A stretch of 64,000 bases of DNA from Agriotes lineatus (GCA_940337035.1 CALNHX010003322.1:62001-126000), one strand, 5' to 3'; counted from the first letter of the stretch, positions 42,361 through 55,540 are shown. Made by a program: numbers and translations. Notes: generated from the sequence alone by a model not told the origin.

Positions 42361-43989
42361 TTCAACATAACTCTCATCCAGGTTATTATTTTGAAATTGA
42401 CAGAGCTGTCAACAATAATAAAGCAATTTGCAAATCTTGGCATATCGAATAGCGTTTGTAACTGCAGCGCCATCTACCCGTAGTTAGACATAAGCTTCTA
42501 CAGAAATCTATCTGATGTTTATTGTATATTAAAAATACAACGAATACATTGCTAAAATTAAGTTTTATTGAGCAAATATTTTTGTAGAAGGGGAATAGCT
42601 ATTATTTAAAGCAAAAAAGTTAATTATAAACGTGATTTTTTTTTAAATTTGGTTTGACAGATTATTGCAGCTTCCCCTACTGGAAAACGTCGAATTTTTT
42701 TTCTTGCCTTTCTCGTCTCTATGGAGATGGTAAAATTCGATTTTCTAATCATGTAGGATGAAAAATAATATAACTGTTGGCCTATGTTGGTTAATGGAAA
42801 CACTTTACACAATAGTATCAAACAACATGAAATATCCCAAACGTCGGCGGCGCTGTGTGGAGTAAGGGGGGAGTTTTTAATATAGGTACACAGAATACAC
42901 ACTTCCAAGAAAACAGCTGAGTAAAATGCGAAGACAATTTTGACTACACATGTCGTCAAAAGACGTGCTTTCCACATTGAGTCATTGTTTCCACCAATAA
43001 GTTTAGTTCACATTCAAATTTTGAGATCGTCAAACAGGTGTCGAAACTATCGTACATTTTTAGGGTATAGTACAGGAGGTATCGTAACTGAAATTAAGAA
43101 GGAGATTGCAACTGCAAGATGAATTAAAACAACTAGATGATACTTTCAAACAAACGGCGAAAAAATGTAGGAGAAGGTAAGGAAGTAGTGGAGGAAAAAT
43201 TAAACGGTTTAGAAACAAAAATTCAAGATAGAATAACAACTTACACTGCAACGCCCCATTTCATGTTTCTGTTCCTTGCGAACCGCACCTTCGATTCTGG
43301 TTCGCATCTCTAACTTAAATAAAAATCATAGCATTGCAGATGTCAATTGCTTGCGTAATAAGTTTTGATATGTTGTTTTGTTGGTTTCGAATTTTAATAA
43401 TTCATAGTAATTGTTGTGCGTTTATGATTTGGGAGCGTCACGTTTTACCTGAGTTGTTTTATTAATATTGCTTCTATAATTACATTTGATAAGTATTACA
43501 ACTGTGTTGAATATTAAATTGTATTTACTGTTACTGGTACTTATATTTTCTTGGGTAGGTATTTGTACTACTACCCTTCATAAACCTACTCGTGTTTTCA
43601 GATATTTAGGTTGAAGTAAGAGGCTTACAAGGTAGATGGTAATTAGTTGTGTTAGCTAGATTTGTGTTTTATGTTGTGTATAACGACTGGCGCCCATTTG
43701 TATTAAATTAATGAAGTTTTTAAGAACCGCTGCCTGGTTTTTATTTACGCCATATTCTGCCGAGGGTTAGAGCTAGCTAGTGCTGTGCAACCCCTCGTTT
43801 AAGGCTGGCACAACACAGACGGTGCGGATAAACAGTTCGTGTTAATGGCAAAGAAGGCAGAAGATAGGAAATTGGAGACGAAAGAATAATTATAAGAAAT
43901 GAGAACAATAAGATAATAATAGGAGGAAGGACTTCAACAAAATTTAGGAATGTAAAAGACCAACTAAAAATGTTATAGAACAGCACAAT
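42361..43989. other. Non-coding stretch, possible retroelement leader
   Basis: No gene is recognised. GACTGGCGCCCATTTG at about 43686 resembles a primer-binding site, and the gag-like frames begin 300 bases downstream, but no LTR was found. Confidence 0.35.
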
Positions 43990-44735
43990 TAATGTAAATG
44001 GTAGCCAAAATTGGAACAACTTCGGAATACCGCAGATGTGTTACAGGTATTTGATCGACGCAGGGGAGAATTGCCGATCAGTTATTTATCTAAGTTAAAT
44101 GATGTCATGAAGGCAATGGCGAACGAGAATAAAATGCTACTAATCATACTAATCATAAAGATGACATTAAAGAATAACGCAGATGTGTGGCACAGTATAG
44201 TGAAATCAAAATACTACAATTATGATTAATGTAGGAGGTTATTCACTGAAAAATATTGATTTAACAACAGGACAACATGTAGAAAGTGAAATTTCAAGAG
44301 AAATGTATATAATGAATCGATTTAATAAAGTACAATATTTGACACCAAAGTGTTCGAAGAGCAAATCGTACAGCATTTACCACGGCATCTAGAAACAGAA
44401 AATCCACGAGACGGGGCTCTACAAAACATAAAGACCTTAAAAGATGTTGTCGGAATAATTAGAAATTACGACACGACTATTTAAAATGAAAGGGACAGTA
44501 TGAAAACAGAAAATGTAATAAGTATATCAACATTTCGGAAAAAGGAAATTTGATAATTATAATAATTATAATAAAAGACCAGCTGGAAGAAATCATTGCA
44601 TCAACAATTACAACTGAAATTTTGATCAGGGAATAAATTACAGAAATAATTGGAACAGTCAAAATAGAAATTACAATTATAATAATTTTGAAAGAAAGAA
44701 ATACAGGGACCGTCAAAGAGTACTGACTATTTATT
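43990..44735 (+). pseudogene. Retrotransposon gag-like relic
   Basis: Broken plus-strand frames include LEQLRNTADVLQVFDRR, then FEEQIVQHLPRHLETENPRD and NIKTLKDVVGIIRNYD, followed by Asn/Tyr-rich sequence. The phrase FE..IV.HLP......NPR....I.TL.D....I........ is gag-like. There are no zinc knuckles or pol. Assignment is tentative. Confidence 0.33.
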
Positions 44736-44993
44736 TTCTAGATAAAATGTAGTGTCATAAGTTACAAATTTAAACAAAACGGTTTGTTGAAGTGTAACAG
44801 GAGATTTATTTAACAAATATTGTATGCCACAAGTGGCCAACAGATCGATTAAAACTGATTCATTATTTCGCCATTTTCTAACCCAGGTGGAAATGGTATT
44901 ACGCATAGGAGCATTGCCAACATGCAATTCTCTTCGAAACAAACGTTGTACTTGAATAATTGAATTAACTTTGATTATTTCCTTCATATCCAT
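44727..44993 (-). pseudogene. DUF4817-type HTH fragment
   Basis: The minus-strand frame reads IQVQRLFRRELHVGNAPMRN, then TISTWVRKWRNNESVL. This matches the insect repeat HTH pattern SV..VQR.FR..F......P.R.TI..WV..FR..GSV. The catalytic part is missing. The fragment abuts the 432-bp tandem duplication. Confidence 0.5.
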
Positions 44994-45834
44994 AATAATG
45001 AGTAATCACCATGGTTTCTGTCAGTTTAATAATGACTAAAATTCAAACGTCACAATTTAACCGCGGTTAAATTTATGTCAAAATTTAATCGCTTGTGCAT
45101 AATTTTAACATGATTATTAAAGGTGCTTTACCAACTGAATTTTATCTATTTATTAAGGAAATAATCACGCCGAACATCCCGCGTGCATGTAAACTAGCCT
45201 GAATAAATTTTGACGATTTTCTGTCAGAATGTTTTGCTCTGAAGAAATATATCTCGTAAATTTTCCGCTTCAAAATCCCTCGTGCTGCGCACTCGAGATT
45301 CTTGTTGAGCGGCAAATTTACTTGACAAATTTCTTAGCAAAACATTCTGACAGAAAACGTCAAAATTTAATCGGCTATTTTAATGCACTTGGGATATTAC
45401 TGTTGATTATTTCTTTCATATCCATAATAATGCGTAATCACCATGGTTTCTGTCAGTTTAATAATGACTAAAATTCAAACGTAAAAATTTAACCGAGGTT
45501 AGATTTATGTCAAAATTTAATAGCTTGTGCATAATTTTAACATGATTATTAAAGGTGCTTCACCAACTGAATTTTATCTATTTATTCAGGAAATAATCAC
45601 GCCGAACATCCCGCGTGCATGTAAACTAACCTGAATAAATTTTGGCGATTTTCTGTCAGAATGTTTTGCTCTGAAGAAATATATCTCGTAAATTTTCCGC
45701 TTCAAAATCCCTCGTGTTGCGCACTCGGGATTCTTGTTGAGCGGCAAATTTACGTGACAAATTTCTTAGCCAAACATTCTGACAGAAAACGTCAAAATTT
45801 AATCGGCTATTTTAATGCACTTGGGATATTACTG
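44971..45834. repeat. Two tandem copies of a 432-bp unit, each with a long foldback
   Basis: Unit 1 spans 44971-45402 and unit 2 spans 45403-45834, offset exactly 432 bases with few differences. Each contains an imperfect palindrome (45205-45372 in unit 1) whose outer arms read AAATTTTGACGATTTTCTGT and its inverse, with centre CTCGTGCTGCGCACTCGAG. Unit 1 also has the perfect palindrome AATTTAACCGCGGTTAAATT (about 45054-45073), decayed in unit 2. ORFs through the units are by-products of the repeat. Confidence 0.9.
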
Positions 45835-46827
45835 TTGATAAATTGTTCAACGCAAAAAACACGTTGTGACACTAACCATGTGTCTATTTTGCTAAGTGTC
45901 AAAAAATTCTACAATTGTTTATACACATCTCCAGAGCCCACTCTTTCAAATAATATAAGACACATAGCGATTGCTGTGACATTTAATTTTTTATTTAGAA
46001 AATAAAATAATCAGTCTTCTTTGACGGTCTCTACCTACCTACGAAATTCTACTTTAGACATATTTACGTTACAAATTGTTTATGGCTAACTAAACTACAG
46101 TCTATTCGAACAACCGCGTAAAGTTCATTTTCACACAAGAACGCAAATCGTAACACTAGTTACAGGTTTCCAAATCGCTCCATCAACCGGTTCAAAATCA
46201 GGTTTTCGGTTATCCGGTTTACAGGTTGTCGATTTACGGAAAACCGCGGTTAACCGCCAAATCGGTTTTCTACCAGCACTTATAAACCATGCACCAAATT
46301 GTACACATTTTTTTATTAAAAGATTAATTCCTCAAACACTCTTTGGAATAAAGTACCGTGTGTTCCAAAAAAGCTCATTTAGGACAGGTGTTAAAGAAAG
46401 GAAATTTTATATATCTATATCTAGCAAGCGTTAGTAACCTGGGTAAAAATAAATATTAGGGACAGTGGAATGTAAACAAAATATATTGAATTTGAAAAGG
46501 TTGTTTAGTAAAAGCTAATTGAAAAAAAAGCTGCGTAATTGACTGAAAAGATTTTTTCTGCTAAAGACGACGACGACAAGATACAGCAGGTCTTGGAAAG
46601 AAAGATAAAAGATCTAGTCATGTCTTAACTTAAGTCTGTAGGTGAATGTCAGATTGCATCTTGTTTATGAAAACATTTATCACTGTGACAGGCAAAAGTT
46701 TACACTGCACTAAGTTTACTGGTATCAAGCAAAAATGAAAATAAGATGGCATTTACGCAACAACGAGTATATTAATCATAACAGTCAATAAAAATTGATT
46801 TTATCTACTCCAGTGGAATAAGTAACT
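45835..46827. other. Non-coding stretch
   Basis: No gene. A GGTT/AACC-rich patch lies at 46165-46275 (AACCGGTT, GGTTTTCGGTTATCCGGTTT, AACCGCGGTTAACCG). Confidence 0.45.
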
Positions 46828-46970
46828 CATTACGTCACTCATTTGACACTATTTCAGTTGGGTAATGAAGCTCATTACACCACTCAGTTATGTAATGGTT
46901 TCATTACGCAACTGAGTTGTGTAATGACTTCATTACCTAACTGAAATAGTGTCAAGTGAATGACATAATG
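46828..46970. repeat. Long imperfect palindrome with ~56-bp core arms
   Basis: The left core arm from 46834 (TTGACACTATTTCAGTT) pairs with its inverse ending at 46964, and the inner AACTCAGTT-type arms meet around a 20-base loop (ATGTAATGGTTTCATTACGC). Only a few mismatches or bulges occur. Confidence 0.9.
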
Positions 46971-47148
46971 ACATTTTCCTACTAAATATTTTTGAAAATG
47001 ACAGATCTGACACTTCACTTAATGCACTCTTCTCAATTTTAGGCAGTCGTAGATAAAATTTTGTACAATACATGTGTGATAATGCATCATTGATATACAC
47101 ACACGTATATTAATGATGCTGTTATCCCACTTGTATAGTAAATAACTA

Positions 47149-50100
47149 TTATCTTACGGTAGCGCCTATTACCATACATTATACAACTGTTTTCAGTGAC
47201 TAAAATGAAGTTTTATTCACAAGTGAGTTTTCATTATTTATACTACTGCATTGTTGGTAGCACTGTCAAGCTATGCCAAATTCGTAATTTTCAGGTTAGG
47301 TCAGTCTGTGTCAAATAACAAACAAAACCTAACCTACCAACCTCGAATTTGATATATACTGACAATACACTTCAGTACTGCCAATGCACTTCAGTACTGT
47401 CAAACGTATATCACAAATCATAGGCGACTAATTATAAATTTATTTCGCGACATATTCTGACGGCGCAAACTATTTAGGCACAAGAATTGCTACTGTAAGA
47501 TAAAACGTCGTGTATCACACATGAGCGAAATGCCATTATAAGTTCGTGAGAAATTGTATCGCTCGTGCTGGGGCACTCGCGATTCAAAATCCTCACTCAC
47601 AAATAATGATGCATTTCTCTCACTTATAATATAATCTACTAATTATCTTACAGTAGCGCCTATTACCATACATTATACAACTGTTTTCAGTGACTAAAAT
47701 GAAGTTTTATTCACAAGTGAGTTTTCATTATTTATACTACTGCATTGTTGGTAGGACTGTCAAACTATGCCAAAATCGTAATTTTCAGGTTAAGTTTTGC
47801 GTCAGTCTGTGTCAAATAACAAACAAAACCTAACCTACGAACCTCGAATTTGATATAGACTGACAATACACTTCAGTACTGCCAATGCACTTCAGTACTG
47901 TCAAACGTATATCACAAATCATAGGCGACTAATTATAAATTTATTTCGCGACATATTCTGACGGCGCAAACTATTTAGGCACAAGAATTGCTACTGTAAG
48001 ATAAAACGTCGTGTATCACACATGAGCGAAATGCCATTATAAGTTCGTGAGAAATTGTATCGCTCGTGCTGGGGCACTCGCGATTCAAAATCCTCACTCA
48101 CAAATAATGATGCATTTCTCTCACTTATAATATAATCTACTAATTATCTTACAGTAGCGCCTATTACCATACATTATACAACTGTTTTCAGTGACTAAAA
48201 TGAAGTTTTATTCACAAGTGAGTTTTCATTATTTATACTACTGCATTGTTGGTAGGACTGTCAAGCTATGCCAAAATCGTAATTTTCAGGTTAAGTTTTG
48301 CGTCAGTCTGTGTCAAATAACAAACAAACGCTAACCTACGAACCTCGAATTTGATATAGACTGACAATACACTTCAGTACTGCCAATGCACTTCAGTACT
48401 GTCAAACGTATATCACAAATCATAGGCGACTAATTATAAATTTATTTCGCGACATATTCTGACGGCGCAAACTATTTAGGCACAAGAATTGCTACTGTAA
48501 GATAAAACGTCGTGTATCACACATGAGCGAAATGCCATTATAAGTTCGTGAGAAATTGTATCGCTCGTGCTGGGGCACTCGCGATTCAAAATCCTCACTC
48601 ACAAATAATGATGCATTTCTCTCACTTATAATATAATCTACTAATTATCTTACAGTAGCGCCTATTACCATACATTATACAACTGTTTTCAGTGACTAAA
48701 ATGAAGTTTTATTCACAAGTGAGTTTTCATTATTTATACTACTGCATTGTTGGTAGCACTGTCAAGCTATGCCAAAATCGTAATTTTCAGGTTAAGTTTT
48801 GCGTCAGTCTGTGTCAAATAACAAACAAAACCTAACCTACGAACCTCGAATTTGATATAGACTGACAATACACTTCAGTACTGCCAATGCACTTCAGTAC
48901 TGTCAAACGTATATCACAAATCATAGGCGACTAATTATAAATTTATTTCGCGACATATTCTGACGGCGCAAACTATTTCGGCACAAGAATTGCTACTGTA
49001 AGATAAAACGTCGTATATCACACATGAGCGAAATGCCATTATAAGTTCGGGAGAAATTGTATCGCTCGTGCTGGGGCACTCGCGATTCAAAATCCTCACT
49101 CACAAATAATGATGCATTTCTCTCACTTATAATATAATCTACTAATTATTTTACAGTAGCACCTATTACCATACATTATACAACTGTTTTCAGTGACTAA
49201 AATGAAGTTTTATTCACAAGTGAGTTTTCATTATTTATACTACTGCATTGTTGGTAGGACTGTCAAGCTATGCCAAAATCGTAATTTTCAGGTTAAGTTT
49301 TGCGTCAGTCTGTGTCAAATAACAAACAAACGCTAACCTACGAACCTCGAATTTGATATAGACTGACAATACACTTCAGTACTGCCAATGCACTTCAGTA
49401 CTGTCAAACGTATATCACAAATCATAGGCGACTAATTATAAATTTATTTCGCGACATATTCTGACGGCGCAAACTATTTAGGCACAAGAATTGCTACTGT
49501 AAGATAAAACGTCGTGTATCACACATGAGCGAAATGCCATTATAAGTTCGTGAGAAATTGTATCGCTCGTGCTGGGGCACTCGCGATTCAAAATCCTCAC
49601 TCACAAATAATGATGCATTTCTCTCACTTATAATATAATCTACTAATTATCTTACAGTAGCGCCTATTACCATACATTATACAACTGTTTTCAGTGACTA
49701 AAATGAAGTTTTATTCACAAGTGAGTTTTCATTATTTATACTACTGCATTGTTGGTAGGACTGTCAAGCTATGCCAAAATCGTAATTTTCAGGTTAAGTT
49801 TTGCGTCAGTCTGTGTCAAATAACAAACAAAACCTAACCTACGAACCTCGAATTTGATATAGACTGACAATACACTTCAGTACTGCCAATGCACTTCAGT
49901 ACTGTCAAACGTATATCACAAATCATAGGCGACTAATTATAAATTTATTTCGCGACATATTCTGACGGCGCAAACTATTTAGGCACAAGAATTGCTACTG
50001 TAAGATAAAACGTCGTATATCACACATGAGCGAAATGCCATTATAAGTTCGGGAGAAATTGTATCGCTCGTGCTGGGGCACTCGCGATTCAAAATCCTCA

Positions 50101-50528
50101 CTCACAAATAATGATGCATTTCTCTCACTTATAATATAATCTACTAATTATTTTACAGTAGCACCTATTACCATACATTATACAACTGTTTTCAGTGACT
50201 AAAATGAAGTTTTATTCACAAGTGAGTTTTCATTATTTATACTACTGCATTGTTGGTAGGACTGTCAAGCTATGCCAAAATCGTAATTTTCAGGTTAAGT
50301 TTTGCGTCAGTCTGTGTCAAATAACAAACAAACGCTAACCTACGAACCTCGAATTTGATATAGACTGACAATACACTTCAGTACTGCCAATGCACTTCAG
50401 TACTGTCAAACGTATATCACAAATCATAGGCGACTAATTATAAATTTATTTCGCGACATATTCTGACGGCGCAAACTATTTAGGCACAAGAATTGCTACT
50501 GTAAGATAAAACGTCGTATATCACACAT
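47149..50528. repeat. 501-bp satellite array, left block (about 6.7 units)
   Basis: The anchor ATGAGCGAAATGCC recurs at 47521, 48022, 48523, 49024, 49525 and 50026, exactly 501 apart. Each unit is a 362-bp segment with perfect 15-bp inverted ends (TTATCTTACAGTAGC ... GCTACTGTAAGATAA, for example 47643-48004) plus a 139-bp foldback linker with centre CGCTCGTGCTGGGGCACTCG. The first unit is the most divergent (lacks TTTTGCG). Variants alternate between units (CAAACGCTAACC versus CAAAACCTAACC), suggesting a higher-order dimer. The block is cut at 50528 by a LINE. Confidence 0.95.
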
Positions 50529-50565
<37 letters not shown>

Positions 50566-51107
50566 CTGCGACCAACAGTTACAGGAAACCAATTACAGGT
50601 CACAGCGTATAAATAATAATAATAATAATATATATATATAAATACGAAATAAATACATAGATGGCTCTCGGACATTTATCCGCTCCAGAACCCGGCCCCC
50701 GACAAAGCCGATATGACCTAACCCTGAAGCGGGGGACACCCGAAAAGTCACCTCTCCACCACCTAAGAAATAACATATGCAATTATAAACTTAAATAAAT
50801 TAATGCTAACAACAAATCAGGTTAGCCAAACCTAACCACTGTATCTTTTTTAAATCATAATAAAAATAACTGAACCACTGGTAACATCAAAAGAAAACAA
50901 CCACGATCACAACTGGCACAATTTGGCAAACCTGACTGCTGCATGTACATTAAAAGTTCCCTAAGTTAATATATTTCTTAAGATGATGAGAAAAGAAAGG
51001 AAAGAAAGAAATAACACAATACAAAACGTAAAAAGCAAAATAAAAACGCAATATATGATACACCAACAAGCGTCTTGATGATACATGGGTTTTAGGCATT
51101 CAGATAT
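50566..51107 (-). other. 3' UTR of the satellite-embedded LINE
   Basis: No coding sequence. It lies between the ORF2 stop and the tail and includes a GC-richer patch at 50680-50765. Confidence 0.6.
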
Positions 51108-53764
51108 TTAGATGAGCATCCCGATTCCAGATACAACCTTGAAATGAAGTAAAGATGTACACTGTACTTTGTAAAGTTTGAATTGTGAAAGAAATATGTC
51201 GACGCTTTCACAAATGCTGTTATAAATCCAACAAGCTTTATATACCGGCGAATTTAATAAGACATTTGTTCGGGGGGTCGGCAAATAAAAAGTCGTTTTG
51301 TGTCTAGATGACAATTTAGGAACATGAAATAAAATTTTTGTTAACAAACTACCGCATGATTCAATTTGAAAATGAATAATTTTGTACAGAAAGGTTAATG
51401 TTGCTACGTCACGCCTTACACTAAGAGGGGGTTCATTATATTTGACACACAAATTGTGATAGGGCACTAATAAAGGATACGTTCCAGCAAGTTTGAAGTC
51501 AAGGTAACGCAGAAACCTTTTCTGAACTTTTTCAATTTTCTCTGTATGAATCTTATAGAAAGGTGACCATATTACCGAGCAATATTCCAATTTTGATCTA
51601 ACGTATGTGTAATACAGACGGGAAAGTGTATTTTTCATTTTAAACTGACCCGAATTTCTAATTATAAAACCTAAAGATTTTAAACTTTCATTTACTACTT
51701 TTTGTATGTGGTCATTAAATGAAAGTTTATTGTCGTAGATGATACCTAAATCTGTAATTTTGTCTTTACGCGTTAAACTGTTTTCATCCATCACATATTT
51801 ATACTGGATAGGATGATTTTTTCTTGAAAATGTTACTATTGAACATTTACTAATATTGAAAAATAATTTATTTTCAGAGCTCCAATGATGAATATTAATA
51901 ACATCCTGTTGCAGTAAGTCACAATCCGATGCAGTTCTAATAACTTTCCAAAGTTTAAAATCGTCAGCAAAAAGAAGATATTTTGAGGATTTTACAGTGA
52001 ATGGAAGATCATTTATGAAAATGAGAAACAGAAGTGGTCCCAGTATGGATCCTTGAGGTACACCCAACGAAGATTTGTATGTTTGTGATTTACTTCCATT
52101 GTAGACTACTACTTGTTGTCTTTCAGAAAGATATGAGTTAATTAAGTTAATAAGTGCTGGACCGAAACCAAAATATTCTAATTTTTTCAAAAGAACAGCG
52201 TGAGGAACTCTGTCGAAGGCTTTAGCAAAGTCAGTGTAAACAACATCAACTTGTTCATTATTGTCTAGAGCTTCCGACAGATTCTGTGTAAAGTTTGCCA
52301 AATTAGTTAAAGTTGATCTGCCTGCTACGAAACCGTGCTGCTCATCAATTATTTGTGGTTTAACATGAGAGTATATTTTATTGTATAGTACCTTTTCGAA
52401 TATTTTAGAAATTGTTTGTAAAAGTGATATTGGTCTGTAGTTTACAATGGCAGTCTTCCCTCCGGTTTTATAAACAGGACATACTTTGGATATCTTCCAC
52501 TTCTCCGGATACACCCCAGTCTCCACACTAAGATTGAACAAAACTGTTAGTGGTTTAGCTAAAAATTCAGAGCAGGCCTTGTAGATATATATAGGAATTT
52601 CATCAAATCCCACTGATTTCTTAGGTTTAAGAGTTTGCAATGCACAACTAACATCATTAACAGTAATTTCGCTTATTTCGAACAGAGAGGTTGTTGCATA
52701 GCAAGACTGTAACTTAATGTCACATGATGTATCATCTTTGATGTACACTGATTCAAAATTTTTTGCAAATGCATTCGCTATATGCTCAGTTGTTTCTAAA
52801 AGGGCATTATTATAATACATATTATTATTAGTAGTAAGTTTTGATTTCTTTTTGGATTTGATGAAAGACCAAACATTTTTAGGATTACTCTGAATTTCAT
52901 TCTCCACTTGTGCGCAGTATTCAACATAAGCTCTTTTAATATCAATCTTGAGTTTCTTTCTTAATAGTTTAAATCTATTCAGTAAATCAGAAGACGGTTT
53001 AGATTTAAATTTTTTTCGTATCCTAGATTTTAGATGAATGTCGTTAATTATGGAACCAGTAAACCATGGAGGATATTTACAATTTGGATTTTTTGTTTTA
53101 GGTACAGTAGTATCAAGAGCTCCGTAAAATAGTTCATAAAATTTATTGACGGCATCATTGATATCAATAAAGTTGTCTATTATTTGCCAGTCTGTATCAC
53201 GTAACGCATAGTACAAATCCAAAAAATTTGCCTTTTTAAAATTATATTGTTTCTGAAAAACCGTCTCTATTTTTGCTCCTCTATTAAATTCTAACCTACA
53301 TTCAAGAGCTGGATGATGCCCATCTAATCGCACAAGTGGATCCTCACATTTACATACTAATACATGAATATTTGATAAAACGTAATCTAATATCCGGTAG
53401 TTGCTATTTACAATACCATTTAGCTGATTTAGATTTAAAAAGTTTATAAAATTTAAAAATTCATTTTCGATATTACCCAGGATGCGATCATTAGTAATCG
53501 GGTACAGTTGAGGAATATTAAAGTCTCCTATAACTATAACGTTATTATTTAACAATTTGATATTATCTGCCGTGTTATTGAAAAACAGCTGATAATCTTG
53601 GTATTTGGAGGACGGCGGAAAATACACAATGCACATATACACAAATTCAGCACCCAAATTTATTTTCACCCACAGATCACCTAACGCAGTTTCAAAATTA
53701 CACATACGGGTACTAGGAAACTGTTTTTTAATTGCTACTAGCACACCACCCCCGTCAGTTTTGC
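51108..53764 (-). CDS. LINE ORF2: endonuclease (partial) and intact reverse transcriptase
   Basis: An uninterrupted minus-strand frame of about 885 codons enters at the 5' truncation (KTDGGGVLVAIKK). Endonuclease: CIVYFPPSSKYQ, VIVIGDFNIPQL and LDYVLSN. Linker: CKYPPWFTGSIINDIHLKS. RT: NYRPISLLQTISK, EQHGFVAGRST, VVYTDFAKAFDRVPH, GVPQGSILGPLLF and catalytic LLFADDFKLW. The C-terminal part has YVRSKLEYCSVIWSPFY and the TPRTNVLLNSPVYKACW tail shared with CR1/Daphne-like elements. The N-terminal third of the endonuclease and all of ORF1 are missing, so it cannot be autonomous, but the RT itself looks undamaged, indicating a recent insertion. Confidence 0.92.
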
Positions 53765-53765
53765 C

Positions 53766-55372
53766 ATGAGCGAAATGCCATTATAAGTTCGGGAGAAATT
53801 GTATCGCTCGTGCTGGGGCACTCGCGATTCACAATCCTCACTCACAAATAATGATGCATTTCTCTCACTTATAATATAATCTACTAATTATTTTACAGTA
53901 GCACCTATTACCATACATTATACAACTGTTTTCAGTGACTAAAATGAAGTTTTATTCACAAGTGAGTTTTCATTATTTATACTACTGCATTGTTGGTAGG
54001 ACTGTCAAGCTATGCCAAAATCGTAATTTTCAGGTTAAGTTTTGCGTCAGTCTGTGTCAAATAACAAACAAAACCTAACCTACGAACCTCGAATTTGATA
54101 TAGACTGACAATACACTTCAGTACTGCCAATGCACTTCAGTACTGTCAAACGTATATCACAAATCATAGGCGACTAATTATAAATTTATTTCGCGACATA
54201 TTCTGACGGCGCAAACTATTTAGGCACAAGAATTGCTACTGTAAGATAAAACGTCGTATATCACACGTGAGCGAAATGCCATTATAAGTTCGGGAGAAAT
54301 TGTATCGCTCGTGCTGGGGCACTCGCGATTCAAAATCCTCACTCACAAATAATGATGCATTTCTCTAACTTATAATATAATCTACTAATTATCTTACAGT
54401 AGCGCCTATTACCATACATTATACAACTGTTTTCAGTGACTAAAATGAAGTTTTATTCACAAGTGAGTTTTCATTATTTATACTACTGCATTGTTGGTAG
54501 GACTGTCAAGCTATGCCAAAATCGTAATTTTCAGGTTAAGTTTTGCGTCAGTCTGTGTCAAATAACAAACAAACGCTAACCTACGAACCTCGAATTTGAT
54601 ATAGACTGACAATACACTTCAGTACTGCCAATGCACTTCAGTACTGTCAAACGTATATCACAAATCATAGGCGACTAATTATAAATTTATTTCGCGACAT
54701 ATTCTGACGGCGCAAACTATTTAGGCACAAGAATTGCTACTGTAAGATAAAACGTCGTATATCACACATGAGCGAAATGCCATTATAAGTTCGGGAGAAA
54801 TTGTATCGCTCGTGCTGGGGCACTCGCGATTCAAAATCCTCACTCACAAATAATGATGCATTTCTCTCACTTATAATATAATCTACTAATTATTTTACAG
54901 TAGCACCTATTACCATACATTATACAACTGTTTTCAGTGACTAAAATGAAGTTTTATTCACAAGTGAGTTTTCATTATTTATACTACTGCATTGTTGGTA
55001 GGACTGTCAAGCTATGCCAAAATCGTAATTTTCAGGTTAAGTTTTGCGTCAGTCTGTGTCAAATAACAAACAAACGCTAACCTACGAACCTCGAATTTGA
55101 TATAGACTGACAATACACTTCAGTACTGTCAAACGTATATCACAAATCATAGGCGACTAATTATAAATTTATTTCGCGACATATTCTGACGGCGCAAACT
55201 ATTTAGGCACAAGAATTGCTACTGTAAGATAAAACGTCGCATATCACACATGAGCGAAATGCCATTATAAGCTCGTGAGAAATTGTATCGCTCGTACTGG
55301 GGCACTCGCGATTCAAAATTCTCACCCGCAAATAATAATGCATTTCTCTCACTTATAATATAATCTACTATT
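53766..55372. repeat. 501-bp satellite array, right block (about 3.2 units)
   Basis: The anchor recurs at 53766, 54267 (as GTGAGCG), 54768 and 55250. The third interval is 482 because one copy of the 19-bp direct repeat around CTTCAGTACTGCCAATGCA is missing. The array ends at TAATCTACTA (about 55372), with the last partial unit more divergent. Confidence 0.94.
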
Positions 55373-55470
55373 ATTAAGTGTTTTGTATATTTTCAGGAAA
55401 ATAGTTCAAGATCACGATGTAATTTTGATCTCTCTGACTATGGTAGTTCAGTTGCTTCAATGGATATGTA

Positions 55471-55540
55471 TCAGTTTGATCATGGCTATCAGAATAGTCC
55501 TCCCGCTAACGCGGTCAGACTATTTAACCTGTCAAACTGA
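55471..55540. repeat. Small imperfect palindrome, 70 bp
   Basis: TCAGTTTGA pairs with TCAAACTGA and AATAGTC with GACTATT around a CCCGCTAACGCGG centre. It belongs to the same kind of structure as those at 41-47 kb. Confidence 0.75.

Larger units (their letters stand above)
50529..53765 (-). mobile_element. 5'-truncated LINE inserted in the satellite
   Basis: The minus-strand element has a (TAAA)n tail at about 50529-50563. Its 5' end at 53763-53765 lies in the endonuclease at DGGGVLVAIKK. The satellite phase continues exactly across it: ...ATCACACAT on the left and ATGAGCGAAAT on the right. The only shared bases at the junctions are (C)AT, so the target duplication is at most 2-3 bp. Confidence 0.93.

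Noticed and set aside
45229..46005. Repeated ORF beginning MFCSEEIYLVNF in both 432-bp units
   Set aside because: Runs through a palindrome and differs in length between units; explained by the tandem repeat.
50528..50565. Independent TTTA microsatellite
   Set aside because: It is the tail of the minus-strand LINE.
47149..55372. CRISPR array (regular 501-bp spacing)
   Set aside because: The units are near-identical along their full length, without unique spacers, and the genome is eukaryotic.
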